Numbered from the stretch's first letter, positions 1-6,088 are shown. The stretch: 6,889 bases of DNA from Clostridiales bacterium (GCA_019423795.1 JAHZAT010000051.1:1-6889), one strand, 5' to 3'. A program made the numbers and translations. Notes: a model not told the origin generated them from the letters alone.

Positions 1-282
1 TTCAAACACATTGGAAACTTCGATTCCTTTGTAATTTTTCCAGACTTTTTTCCACGCATTTTTTTGCAGTTGATAATGGGAAAAATCTGCTCCTAAAACC
101 GTCTGACTGCTGATTCCATTTATTTTCTTATACTGTGACATATCATTCGTATCACTGCTTATTGTTTCTGCCTTTGACTCCGCTTTTACGTTATGTGCAA
201 ACATTGGCATGGATGTTAATCCTGTTGAAACAGTTAATGTTGCTGCCATCAATATTGTCAATATCTTTTTAACTTTGTTCAT
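1..282 (-). CDS. Secreted protein, N-terminal 94 residues, possibly GH53-like glycosidase (partial)
   Basis: The ATG at 280-282 opens a frame that runs without a stop to the left window edge, so only the first 94 residues are visible. A strong ribosome binding site (GGGAAGGAGAAG) lies just upstream. Residues 1 to about 35 form a classical signal peptide: a lysine-rich start (MNKVKK), a hydrophobic core (ILTILMAATLTVSTGL), and candidate cleavage sites after MFA or VKA. The mature part starts with a polar Ser/Thr/Asp linker and then VLGADFSHYQ, followed by a Trp/Lys-rich stretch. A GAD(I/F)S motif at the start of the mature domain is seen in GH53 endo-beta-1,4-galactanases, which suggests a pectin or arabinogalactan-degrading enzyme. 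The catalytic glutamates would lie outside the window, so this family call is an inference. It starts 41 bases after the peptidase gene at 324-1637 with no terminator between, so the two are probably co-transcribed. Confidence 0.75.
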   Translation of the reverse strand, partial: MNKVKKILTILMAATLTVSTGLTSMPMFAHNVKAESKAETISSDTNDMSQYKKINGISSQTVLGADFSHYQLQKNAWKKVWKNYKGIEVSNVFE

Positions 283-323
283 TTAACTTCTCCTTCCCTA
301 TCCTTTGTTATTTTTCTTACATT

Positions 324-1637
324 TTAACGCATGTAAATCATAAATGTGAATAAATCCTTCTGAAATTGTATTCCTTTTGCACTTTCATATTTCCATGCCT
401 GTCCTGGCACTCCATAAATATAATATGCAGATGATGTCAACCCTCCTCTCTCTAATCGTTCTCTCTTAAACCAGTTTCCAAAAGAGCTGGTTGGTCTACT
501 CTTGATCGGATGAGAATCTAAGACCAGATATTTTTTTGTCTTGGGATTAAAATCAGCAACTGTTACATAATGTCCTGGTACATGCGAGATTGCTACACAA
601 CCTTTTTTCAGATATTCTCTTACTTCTGATGTACTGTAAGTTGTCTTAATATAAGTGAACCCATATGTGTCTCCAAATTTCTTCGCTGCCGCCTTAAAAA
701 TCCCATCATGTGTTCCGGCACCTATGATCCTGTAATGTTTCTCCACTGCATAATCTGCAAACAACATTGGATCAACAAATTGTCCATTCAATGCATATAC
801 TGCATTTGTGATCGCCACAACTCCGCAGCCTGCTGCTGCCATTTTCCCACTGTAATCCGAAACATTTCCATAATCTTTTCTGGCCCATGCAGGATCAAAC
901 TGCATAAAATCACGATACGGATATACATTTTTATTGTTAAGACGCATTACCTGCCATTGATAAGACTTCTGTGCTGCTTCTTTCTGTGGTTTTGTGAAAC
1001 AGTTGTTCATATCTTTTATTTTACCGTCTGTCAAGGTACCATTTTCATCCATTGACAGATATTTTTCATTTTTTATATTTTTGATATAAAAATGATCGTA
1101 CTCACGTATTAGTTTCCATGTGTGATCTTCTTTGCTTTGATTCAAAATCGAAACTTGATATTTCTGATTTCCCAAAAAAATGATCTGTACACGAATTCCT
1201 TCTCCAGAAGCTTTATTTTGTATCCAATAAGTTCCATTTCCTAGCAACTGTTTTTCATTCCCATTATATGGAATAGCTTCCTTATGATACAAACCTCTAT
1301 CAATCCATCCAATTCCATATGCTTTCTTTTTCTCATAGATCACCTGAACATGATCAGATGTTTTACTAACCACGATCACCCCTGAATATCTTGGCGCTAC
1401 CCCTATCTTTTTACTTCCTGAAGATGTTTCAAAAACATTCATCTTTTTTTTCAAAAATGCATAACTCTTTTTGAATGAACGATCATAAATCTTCCCAGCA
1501 AATTCATCATAGACCGTCTGGGGATTATCAAAATATCCTGGCTGTGCTGCCTGTATTTTGATGCCTGAGATCATGCAAAGAACAAGGCATATCACTACAC
1601 AGATCCTTCTCTTATTTTTCCTGTATTGTTTTGTCAT
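324..1637 (-). CDS. Secreted C39-like (papain-fold) cysteine peptidase with SH3-like and ricin-like regions
   Basis: This encodes a 437-residue exported protein. Residues 1-30 form a signal peptide or anchor (KNKRR, then a hydrophobic stretch to about residue 24, with an Ala-rich IQAAQ cleavage site). Residues about 66-116 resemble a bacterial SH3 domain (a VFETSSGSKKIG start and a YGIGWIDRGLY end). Residues about 131-232 look like part of a ricin-type beta-trefoil: GTYWIQNKASG, FYIKNIKNEKYLSM and a closing QWQV. Residues about 243-410 match the peptidase C39_2 type: QFDPAW at 246-251, candidate nucleophile Cys271 in AAAGCGVVAITNA, His356 in GHYVTV and Asp374 in VLDSHP, which together give a Cys-His-Asp set. 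It probably acts outside the cell on a peptide or cell-wall substrate that I cannot name. The start at 1637 has an AAAGGAAAA ribosome binding site and a promoter 35-65 bases upstream. An inactive binding homologue is possible but less likely, because all three residues are present. Confidence 0.85.
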   Translation of the reverse strand: MTKQYRKNKRRICVVICLVLCMISGIKIQAAQPGYFDNPQTVYDEFAGKIYDRSFKKSYAFLKKKMNVFETSSGSKKIGVAPRYSGVIVVSKTSDHVQVIYEKKKAYGIGWIDRGLYHKEAIPYNGNEKQLLGNGTYWIQNKASGEGIRVQIIFLGNQKYQVSILNQSKEDHTWKLIREYDHFYIKNIKNEKYLSMDENGTLTDGKIKDMNNCFTKPQKEAAQKSYQWQVMRLNNKNVYPYRDFMQFDPAWARKDYGNVSDYSGKMAAAGCGVVAITNAVYALNGQFVDPMLFADYAVEKHYRIIGAGTHDGIFKAAAKKFGDTYGFTYIKTTYSTSEVREYLKKGCVAISHVPGHYVTVADFNPKTKKYLVLDSHPIKSRPTSSFGNWFKRERLERGGLTSSAYYIYGVPGQAWKYESAKGIQFQKDLFTFMIYMR

Positions 1638-1666
1638 TTGATTTTCCTTTTATTTTGTTAATTCTA

Positions 1667-1695
1667 TTGACAGTATATCATTTTCATGATAAATT
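1667..1695 (+). promoter_or_regulatory. Promoter of tRNA-Thr
   Basis: A perfect -35 TTGACA lies at 1667-1672. Seventeen bases later comes TAAATT (1690-1695), preceded by TG at 1687-1688, making an extended -10 TGATAAATT. The predicted start near 1702 is only a few bases before the tRNA at 1709, as expected for a single stable-RNA gene. It shares DNA with the opposed promoter at 1672-1700. Confidence 0.6.
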
Positions 1696-1700
1696 ATTAA
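1672..1700 (-). promoter_or_regulatory. Promoter of the C39-like peptidase gene
   Basis: On the minus strand an extended -10 element TGATATACT occupies 1672-1680 (hexamer TATACT at 1672-1677). A weaker -35 TTAATA lies at 1695-1700 with 17 bases between them. Transcription would start near 1665, giving a leader of about 28 bases that carries the ribosome binding site. The promoter overlaps the oppositely directed tRNA promoter at 1667-1695. It is called from consensus matches only. Confidence 0.55.
1676..1691. repeat. Inverted repeat between the two opposed promoters
   Basis: TATCAT (1676-1681) and ATGATA (1686-1691) are perfect inverted arms separated by TTTC. The arms coincide with the TGATA parts of the two extended -10 elements that face away from each other, so the symmetry may simply reflect two promoters. 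A regulator operator at the same place is possible, but I recognise no specific family. Confidence 0.6.
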
Positions 1701-1708
1701 TCAGTTCT

Positions 1709-1781
1709 GCTGCTGTGGCACAGGAGGTAGCGCACCTCATTGGTAGTGAGGAGGTCACGGGTTCAACTCCCGTCAGCAGCT
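1709..1781 (+). tRNA. tRNA-Thr, anticodon GGT
   Basis: This is a 73-base cloverleaf. The acceptor stem GCTGCTG (1709-1715) pairs with CAGCAGC (1774-1780), and the discriminator is T at 1781. The D arm is GCAC-AGGAGGTA-GCGC (1718-1733). The anticodon arm is CCTCA-TTGGTAG-TGAGG (1735-1751), with GGT at 1742-1744 reading ACC (and ACT by wobble). The variable loop is AGGTC (1752-1756) and the T arm is ACGGG-TTCAACT-CCCGT (1757-1773). CCA is not encoded and must be added after transcription. One oddity is an A12-C23 mismatch in the D stem. It is the only plus-strand gene here, with its own promoter upstream and a strong terminator 5 bases downstream. Confidence 0.96.
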
Positions 1782-1785
1782 TTAT

Positions 1786-1828
1786 AAAGAAGACTTAAAA
1801 CATCTGTTTTAAGTCTTCTTTTTATTTC
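1786..1828 (+). terminator. Intrinsic terminator of tRNA-Thr, probably bidirectional
   Basis: A perfect 16-base-pair stem (1786-1801 with 1806-1821) closes a four-base ATCT loop. On the plus strand the last stem bases run into TTATTTCTC, giving a U-rich tail. On the minus strand the same hairpin lies about 35 bases after the sigH stop, with a less uniform tail (CTTCTTTAT). It therefore probably also ends the cysE-sigH operon and keeps that transcript from running antisense through the tRNA. Confidence 0.88.
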
Positions 1829-1830
1829 TC

Positions 1831-1860
1831 TTATCTTTACTTTAATTATCTTTACTTTAA
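1831..1860. repeat. 15-bp perfect tandem duplication over the sigH stop codon
   Basis: TTATCTTTACTTTAA occurs twice head to tail, at 1831-1845 and 1846-1860. The stop codon of sigH (1857-1859) lies inside the copy nearer the gene, so the duplication lengthens the trailer but does not change the protein. Confidence 0.95.
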
Positions 1861-2459
1861 CTTTCCTGATCATTTCTGATCTTCCTGCGAATCCTCTGAA
1901 TCGCATTATCAATGGACTTATCACTTTTTCCAAGTTTTTTTGCAATCGTTGTATATGTTTCTCCATTCAGATAATGATACATCACCTGTTTTTCGAATTT
2001 ACTTAAATTCTGGTCAAGCATTTTGTAATAATCATTTAATTCTTCCTTTCGAAGCATCATCTCCTCCGGAGTTTCCTCCGGAGTTTCTAAGATTTCATCC
2101 AATGATAATTCTTCTTCCTGATTCTTTTGTTCAAACAGAGAGATTGCTGTATTCAACGGAATATGTTTTTTTCTGTTAAATGCAGTGATCGTTGTATAGA
2201 TCTGTCTTTGCACACACAGATAAGCAAACGTTGAAAACGAAGTGTTTTTTTCTTCCTGATAGGATGTCACTGCTTTAAAAAGCCCGATCATTCCTTCCTG
2301 GATCAGATCTTCTTCATCCCCACCTGCAAGAAAAAAGCTCCTTGCCTCTTTCCTTACCATATCCCTGTATCTCTCTAACAGACATTCCATCGCATCATCA
2401 TTACCGCTTTGGATCTGTCTGAGCAATTTCTCATCAGAAATTGTTTTTAATTCTTTCAT
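1857..2459 (-). CDS. sigH: RNA polymerase sigma-70 family factor SigH (Spo0H type)
   Basis: This 200-residue sigma factor has only regions 2 and 4. Region 2 covers about residues 15-95, with the core-binding and -10 segments DLIQEGMIGLFKAV at 51-64 and FSTFAYLCVQRQI at 75-87. Region 4 covers about 152-195 and has a helix-turn-helix (TYTTIAKKLGKSDKSIDNAI). The SFFLAGGDEEDLIQEG stretch and the KKHIPLN motif after region 2 are characteristic of the sporulation and transition-phase factor SigH, as are the length and the position after rlmB. In B. subtilis SigH drives early sporulation and competence genes; here that role is inferred from family. The start is 3 bases after the rlmB stop, and the weak ribosome binding site (GGGAAAA) lies in the end of rlmB, so translation is probably coupled. 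I see no convincing promoter directly upstream. The linker carries a duplicated ETPE (residues 125-132). Confidence 0.92.
   Translation of the reverse strand: MKELKTISDEKLLRQIQSGNDDAMECLLERYRDMVRKEARSFFLAGGDEEDLIQEGMIGLFKAVTSYQEEKNTSFSTFAYLCVQRQIYTTITAFNRKKHIPLNTAISLFEQKNQEEELSLDEILETPEETPEEMMLRKEELNDYYKMLDQNLSKFEKQVMYHYLNGETYTTIAKKLGKSDKSIDNAIQRIRRKIRNDQES
2063..2086. repeat. 12-bp in-frame tandem duplication in the sigH linker
   Basis: CCTCCGGAGTTT occurs twice in a row (2063-2074 and 2075-2086). On the minus strand it encodes ETPE-ETPE between sigma regions 2 and 4. Each copy contains the self-complementary octamer CTCCGGAG, so the message could fold locally. Because the duplication is in frame and in the variable linker, function should be kept. 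Confidence 0.95.
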
Positions 2460-2462
2460 TCT

Positions 2463-3203
2463 TTATTTTCCCAGTCGTTGTCTTACAACTTCAAACGCCA
2501 GAACACCTGCTGCTACAGAAGCATTCAGTGAATCAATATCTCCTTTCATTGGAATAGATGAGATAAAGTCACACTTTTCCTTTACCAAACGGCTCACACC
2601 GCTTCCTTCATTTCCAATAACAAGCCCGATTGATCCTGTCAGATTCTGACGATAAATCACTTCTCCATCCATATCTGCACATGCAAACCACATACCACGT
2701 TCTTTTAATTCATCCATTGTTTTTCCAATATTTGTTACTTTCACAACTGGTGTATAATTAATCGCACCTGCAGATGTTTTTGCTACGGTTGGTGTAATTC
2801 CAACTGCACGATGCTTTGGAATGATCACTCCATGTGCACCTGCAAGATTTGCTGTACGAATAATCGCCCCAAGATTATGAGGGTCTTCAATCCCATCTAA
2901 CAGGATAAAGAAAGGATCCTCACCCTTTTCTTCTGCTCTTTTAAACAGATCCTCAATCGTTCCATATTCATATGCTGCGACAATTGCAACAACTCCCTGA
3001 TGATGTTCATTTGTCAGCTGATTCAAGCGTTCTTTATCTACAAATTTAAGAATCGCATCTGTTTTCTTTGCCTCTCTTACGATCGTACGGATCGGTCCAT
3101 CCTGACATCCATCCAATACAAAAATCTTGTCAATTGGTTTCTTTGCTCTTAAAGCCTCGATCACGGCATTACGCCCTGCGATCAGATCTTCTTTATGATT
3201 CAT
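2463..3203 (-). CDS. rlmB: 23S rRNA (guanosine-2251)-2'-O-methyltransferase RlmB
   Basis: This 246-residue SPOUT (TrmH/SpoU) methyltransferase is predicted to methylate the ribose of G2251 (E. coli numbering) in the peptidyl-transferase P loop of 23S rRNA, using S-adenosylmethionine. Residues about 5-75 form the small substrate-binding domain (IAGRNAVIEAL start, HHQGVVA end). The catalytic knot domain follows with its three motifs: LLDGIEDPHNLGAIIRTA (101-118, with Asn110 and Arg116), GLVIGNEGSGVS (193-204) and IPMKGDIDSLNASVAAGV (217-234). Length is normal for the family. The start at 3203 overlaps the end of mrnC by 11 bases and has a clear AGGAG about 6 bases upstream. TrmH-type relatives act on several RNAs, but the substrate domain and the mrnC-rlmB order support RlmB. 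Confidence 0.93.
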   Translation of the reverse strand: MNHKEDLIAGRNAVIEALRAKKPIDKIFVLDGCQDGPIRTIVREAKKTDAILKFVDKERLNQLTNEHHQGVVAIVAAYEYGTIEDLFKRAEEKGEDPFFILLDGIEDPHNLGAIIRTANLAGAHGVIIPKHRAVGITPTVAKTSAGAINYTPVVKVTNIGKTMDELKERGMWFACADMDGEVIYRQNLTGSIGLVIGNEGSGVSRLVKEKCDFISSIPMKGDIDSLNASVAAGVLAFEVVRQRLGK

Positions 3204-3648
3204 GTTCTTCTCCTGTTTCTTCTTTTTTATTCAAATCAAAACCGATCCCGATCAATTCGATGATGCGGTCCATATCTCCTGCCAGATATAAATATCCAAC
3301 CAAAGCTTCCACTCCAGTTGCTTTTCTGTAATCCATCATAGATGCATTCTTTGCAACAGAACCTGATTTGGAATTTCTTCCACGTTTATAAACAGCCATT
3401 TCTTCTTCTGTCAAAAATGGCTCGATCTTTTCAAACACTTCTTTTTGTGCAGAAGCTTTGACCATACTGCTTGATTTTTTGTGATACTTATTCACACTCA
3501 TATTCCCTGCAGACATAACGATCGTTCGGATCACGATCTCATAGATCGCATCTCCAATGTAAGCAAGAGATAATGGAGAGTAACTTTTGGGATCCAATCC
3601 ATCAAGATACAATCCTTCTTTGATCTTTTGAATTAAGCTCTGCTCCAT
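3193..3648 (-). CDS. mrnC: Mini-ribonuclease 3 (Mini-III), 23S rRNA maturation
   Basis: This 151-residue protein is a bare RNase III catalytic domain with no double-stranded-RNA-binding domain, which is the mark of Mini-III. The first catalytic segment is LAYIGDAIYE (28-37, with Asp33 and Glu37). The second is TGVEALVGYLYL (111-122, with Glu114 as the second acidic metal ligand). An RGRNSKSGSVAKNA segment at 89-102 is also typical. In B. subtilis the enzyme trims both ends of 23S rRNA from its precursor; the same role is inferred here. The gene starts inside the last codons of cysS (16-base overlap) with GAAGGTG as ribosome binding site, and its end overlaps rlmB, so it is translationally locked into the operon. 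Confidence 0.93.
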   Translation of the reverse strand: MEQSLIQKIKEGLYLDGLDPKSYSPLSLAYIGDAIYEIVIRTIVMSAGNMSVNKYHKKSSSMVKASAQKEVFEKIEPFLTEEEMAVYKRGRNSKSGSVAKNASMMDYRKATGVEALVGYLYLAGDMDRIIELIGIGFDLNKKEETGEEHES

Positions 3649-5036
3649 TTTACACCTTCTCTTGTATCTTTTAATACGATACCCTGCTCTAATAACTGGT
3701 CTCTGATCTCGTCTGCTCTTGCAAAATCTTTGTTCTTTCTTGCCGCCTGACGTTCTTCGATCAGTTTTTCGATTTCTTCATCTAGGATCTCTTCTTCTTT
3801 TGTTGTTTCAATTCCAAGAACGCTGCAAAGATCTTCTAATACTTTTAGTACTTTCTTTGCATAGTCTGCACTGAAGTCTTTCACTGTTGAGTTTGATTCA
3901 CGCACGATCTCAAAAATAGCCGAAACTGCATCTGCTGTGTTAAAGTCATCTTCCATTGCATCTTCAAATTTCTTTACAAGTACTTCTATATTAGCAAAAT
4001 GTTCTGTTTCTTCTTTGCTTAAAGAACCTGTTTCTTCTTTAGCTGCCATCTCTCTGCATAGATCGATCGCTGTCAAGATACGGTCTAATCCTGTTTTTGC
4101 ACTTTCTACTAAAGTATCACTGAAGTTTAATGGGGTTCTGTAGTGTGCACTTAACATGAAGAAACGGATCACCTGTAATGGATACTTTTCTCCAATTTCA
4201 CGCACTGTAAAGAAGTTTCCTGCTGATTTAGACATTTTCTTATTGTTGATATTTAAGAAACCATTATGCATCCAGTAATTCGCAAACTTCTCCCCATTGC
4301 ATGCTTCACTCTGTGCGATCTCATTTTCATGATGAGGGAAGATCAAGTCTTCTCCACCTGCATGAATATCAATTGTATCTCCGATATATTTCTTAGACAT
4401 CTCAGAACACTCAATATGCCATCCTGGTCTTCCTTCTCCCCATGGAGAATCCCATGCGATTTCTCCTTCTTTCTTTGGTTTCCATAATACAAAATCAAGA
4501 GGATCTTCCTTTCCTTCTTCTCCTGTTACCTTGATCTCGCGATGTCCTGCTTCTAGATCATCAATATTTTTCTTGGAGAGTTTTCCATAATCTTTAAAAG
4601 ATCTTGTCTTAAAGTATACAGTTCCATCTACTTCATATGCATGCCCTTTTTTGATCAATGTCTGAATCATTTTGATCATTCCACCGATTTCTTCTGTCGC
4701 TCTTGGCTGGTGGGTTGCAGGTTTGATATTTAACGCTTCCATATCTTGTTTGCATTCCTTAATATATCTTTCTGCGATCTCTGTTGCTGTTACACCTTCT
4801 TCATTTGCCTTCTTAATGATCTTGTCATCGACATCTGTGAAGTTTGAAACATAATTTACTTCATATCCTTTATATTCAAAGTAACGACGCACCGTATCAA
4901 AAATGATCATTGGTCTTGCATTTCCAATATGAATGTAGTTATACACCGTTGGCCCACAAACATACATTCCAACTTTTCCTGGATGCACCGGTACAAATTC
5001 TTCTTTTTGTCTTGTCAGTGTATTGTAGATTTTCAT
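3633..5036 (-). CDS. cysS: Cysteine--tRNA ligase (CysRS)
   Basis: This 467-residue class I aminoacyl-tRNA synthetase charges tRNA-Cys with cysteine in the cytoplasm. The HIGH-type signature is HIGN at 36-39 within YIHIGNARP, and the KMSKS loop is at 267-271. The active-site zinc that selects cysteine is expected to be held by Cys27 (MYVCGPT), Cys210 (WHIECS), His235 and Glu239 (FPHHENEIAQSE). The C-terminal part carries the helical DALR-type anticodon domain and the basic-acidic tail RKNKDFARADEIRDQL. Length matches bacterial CysRS. The start ATG overlaps the cysE stop (ATGA, 4 bases), with AGAAGGGA upstream as ribosome binding site, so both are made from the T-box-controlled message. Confidence 0.97.
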   Translation of the reverse strand: MKIYNTLTRQKEEFVPVHPGKVGMYVCGPTVYNYIHIGNARPMIIFDTVRRYFEYKGYEVNYVSNFTDVDDKIIKKANEEGVTATEIAERYIKECKQDMEALNIKPATHQPRATEEIGGMIKMIQTLIKKGHAYEVDGTVYFKTRSFKDYGKLSKKNIDDLEAGHREIKVTGEEGKEDPLDFVLWKPKKEGEIAWDSPWGEGRPGWHIECSEMSKKYIGDTIDIHAGGEDLIFPHHENEIAQSEACNGEKFANYWMHNGFLNINNKKMSKSAGNFFTVREIGEKYPLQVIRFFMLSAHYRTPLNFSDTLVESAKTGLDRILTAIDLCREMAAKEETGSLSKEETEHFANIEVLVKKFEDAMEDDFNTADAVSAIFEIVRESNSTVKDFSADYAKKVLKVLEDLCSVLGIETTKEEEILDEEIEKLIEERQAARKNKDFARADEIRDQLLEQGIVLKDTREGVKWSRA

Positions 5037-5728
5037 TTTTCTTTTTCCCTTCTGATTGCTTCTGAATTTTGATAATGTATAATAAATGTTTCCAGTGCCT
5101 GTCGTAATTCAGCATTCTCTCTTGCGAGCTTTTCGATATCCATATCAACTGGATTTGGAAGATCGATCTGGTCAAGCACAATACTCTGAATGCGATTGAC
5201 TCTCTCTCCATCCTGTTTAACTACCTTACCTGGAACTCCGACAACAGTAGAATTCGGCGGTACATCAGATACAACAACACTTCCTGCACCAATCTTTGAG
5301 TTCTTTCCAATTGTAATAGATCCCAAAACCTTAGCACCTGAACTGATCATAACATTATCTTCGATCGTTGGATGACGTTTTCCAGTTTCATTTCCAGTTC
5401 CACCTAATGTAACACCTTGATATAAGGTCACATTATTTCCGATGATCGTCGTCTCGCCAATGACCACTCCATGCCCATGGTCAATAAAGAACCCTTCTCC
5501 GATCTGTGCACCTGGATGAATCTCAATTCCAGTTTTTCTCGCCCATTTCTGAGAAATCTTTCTAGCTTTGTAAAACTCTCCTTTCTTATATAATTCGTGT
5601 GCAACACGATGCCAATACAGTGCTTTTACATAAGGATACAAAAAAACTTCTTTCTCTTCCCTTAACGCAGGGTCTCTTAGTTTGATCGTATCATATTGGC
5701 TTTTCGCAAATTCTCGAAAACCCATCAT
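5033..5728 (-). CDS. cysE: Serine O-acetyltransferase CysE
   Basis: This 231-residue enzyme transfers acetyl from acetyl-CoA to L-serine, the first step of cysteine synthesis. After a helical N-terminal region (about 1-65; YWHRVAHELY), residues about 68-160 are left-handed beta-helix hexapeptide repeats (IHPGAQIGEGFFID). The catalytic Asp-His pair is D83-H84 in FIDHGHG, and further conserved segments are TLYQGVTLGGTG (101-112), RHP (118-120) and VGVPGKVV (163-170). A charged helical tail with coiled-coil character (about 195-231) makes it slightly longer than B. subtilis CysE. The frame stays open upstream to an ATG at 5908, but that stretch is the T-box leader and its terminator. The start at 5728 is preceded by GGAGG (5739-5743) and fits the family N-terminus; a second ATG follows directly at 5725. 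Confidence 0.95.
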   Translation of the reverse strand: MMGFREFAKSQYDTIKLRDPALREEKEVFLYPYVKALYWHRVAHELYKKGEFYKARKISQKWARKTGIEIHPGAQIGEGFFIDHGHGVVIGETTIIGNNVTLYQGVTLGGTGNETGKRHPTIEDNVMISSGAKVLGSITIGKNSKIGAGSVVVSDVPPNSTVVGVPGKVVKQDGERVNRIQSIVLDQIDLPNPVDMDIEKLARENAELRQALETFIIHYQNSEAIRREKEK

Positions 5729-5738
5729 AATTTCTAAA

Positions 5739-5743
5739 CCTCC
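5739..5743 (-). promoter_or_regulatory. cysE ribosome binding site that sets the start
   Basis: GGAGG on the minus strand lies 10 bases before the ATG at 5728 and 13 before the ATG at 5725. This supports a start here and not at 5908, which lies within the riboswitch. An upstream CCTCTA (5781-5786) could pair with TGGAGG, but that pairing is weak and unproven. Confidence 0.8.
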
Positions 5744-5810
5744 AATATATAGTATGTAATTTACAGGACTTTTTATATCATAGAGGATTCCATCAAAATT
5801 TTCTATAATA

Positions 5811-5844
5811 CAAAAAACTCCGTCTCTAAATAAAGAGACGGAGT
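5811..5844 (-). terminator. T-box regulated intrinsic terminator
   Basis: An 11-base-pair stem, ACTCCGTCTCT (5834-5844) with AGAGACGGAGT (5817-5827), closes a six-base loop and runs into TTTTTT. Its first bases (ACTC) are also needed by the antiterminator, which gives the on/off switch. It may also stop any read-through from bioY, which has no clear terminator of its own. Confidence 0.95.
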
Positions 5845-6088
5845 ATATCCGCGGTTCCACTCTTTTAAAAGTTCCTGATCTTCTTATTATATATCTGACT
5901 AATATCACTTGATCAGGATACTTTCACTCGAATCCGTTAACGCCGGCAACGTACAAAACTACTTTATTCATCTTGTCTGCTCCCAGATGCATTCCAGACA
6001 TCTTCCCTCAAAGCCGCTTCCAGCCGATGGCAGCTTCTCTCTGACAGTTCCAACTTGTCTGTACTAATTCTGTTCATTGCATTTAACT
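5811..6088 (-). ncRNA. T-box riboswitch leader, tRNA-Cys specific
   Basis: The leader has the full T-box plan. Stem I (about 6077-5972) shows the AGAG bulge region (TCAGAGAG), a distal stem AAGCTGC/GCGGCTT, and a specifier loop GGAATGCATC whose codon TGC (5989-5991) reads cysteine. A conserved GCCGGCGTTAACGG stretch (Stem II / pseudoknot region, about 5945-5933) follows. Stem III is TCCTGATC (5911-5918) with GATCAGGA (5873-5880). The T-box motif AGAGTGGAACCGCGG (5849-5863) has UGGA at 5856-5859, whose A would pair with the U73 discriminator of tRNA-Cys. GAGT and ACTC around it can form the lower antiterminator helix, competing with the terminator. Uncharged tRNA-Cys should stabilise the antiterminator and let transcription enter cysE-cysS and beyond. 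Confidence 0.96.

Noticed and set aside
708..1055. Open frame of 115 codons on the plus strand.
   Set aside because: It lies wholly inside the peptidase gene on the other strand, is rich in Cys/His/Ile as expected of a complementary shadow, and has no ribosome binding site or promoter.
1763..1966. Small basic open frame of 67 codons crossing the sigH end, the terminator and the tRNA.
   Set aside because: It runs through the terminator hairpin and the 3' half of the tRNA on the opposite strand, so it is not a plausible gene.
4939..5211. Open frame of 90 codons on the minus strand across the cysE/cysS junction.
   Set aside because: It overlaps two well-supported genes in another frame and shows no family features.
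5729..5908. A 60-residue N-terminal extension of CysE starting at the ATG at 5906-5908.
   Set aside because: This stretch contains the T-box motif and the transcription terminator, the extension has no CysE-like sequence, and a good GGAGG precedes the ATG at 5728.
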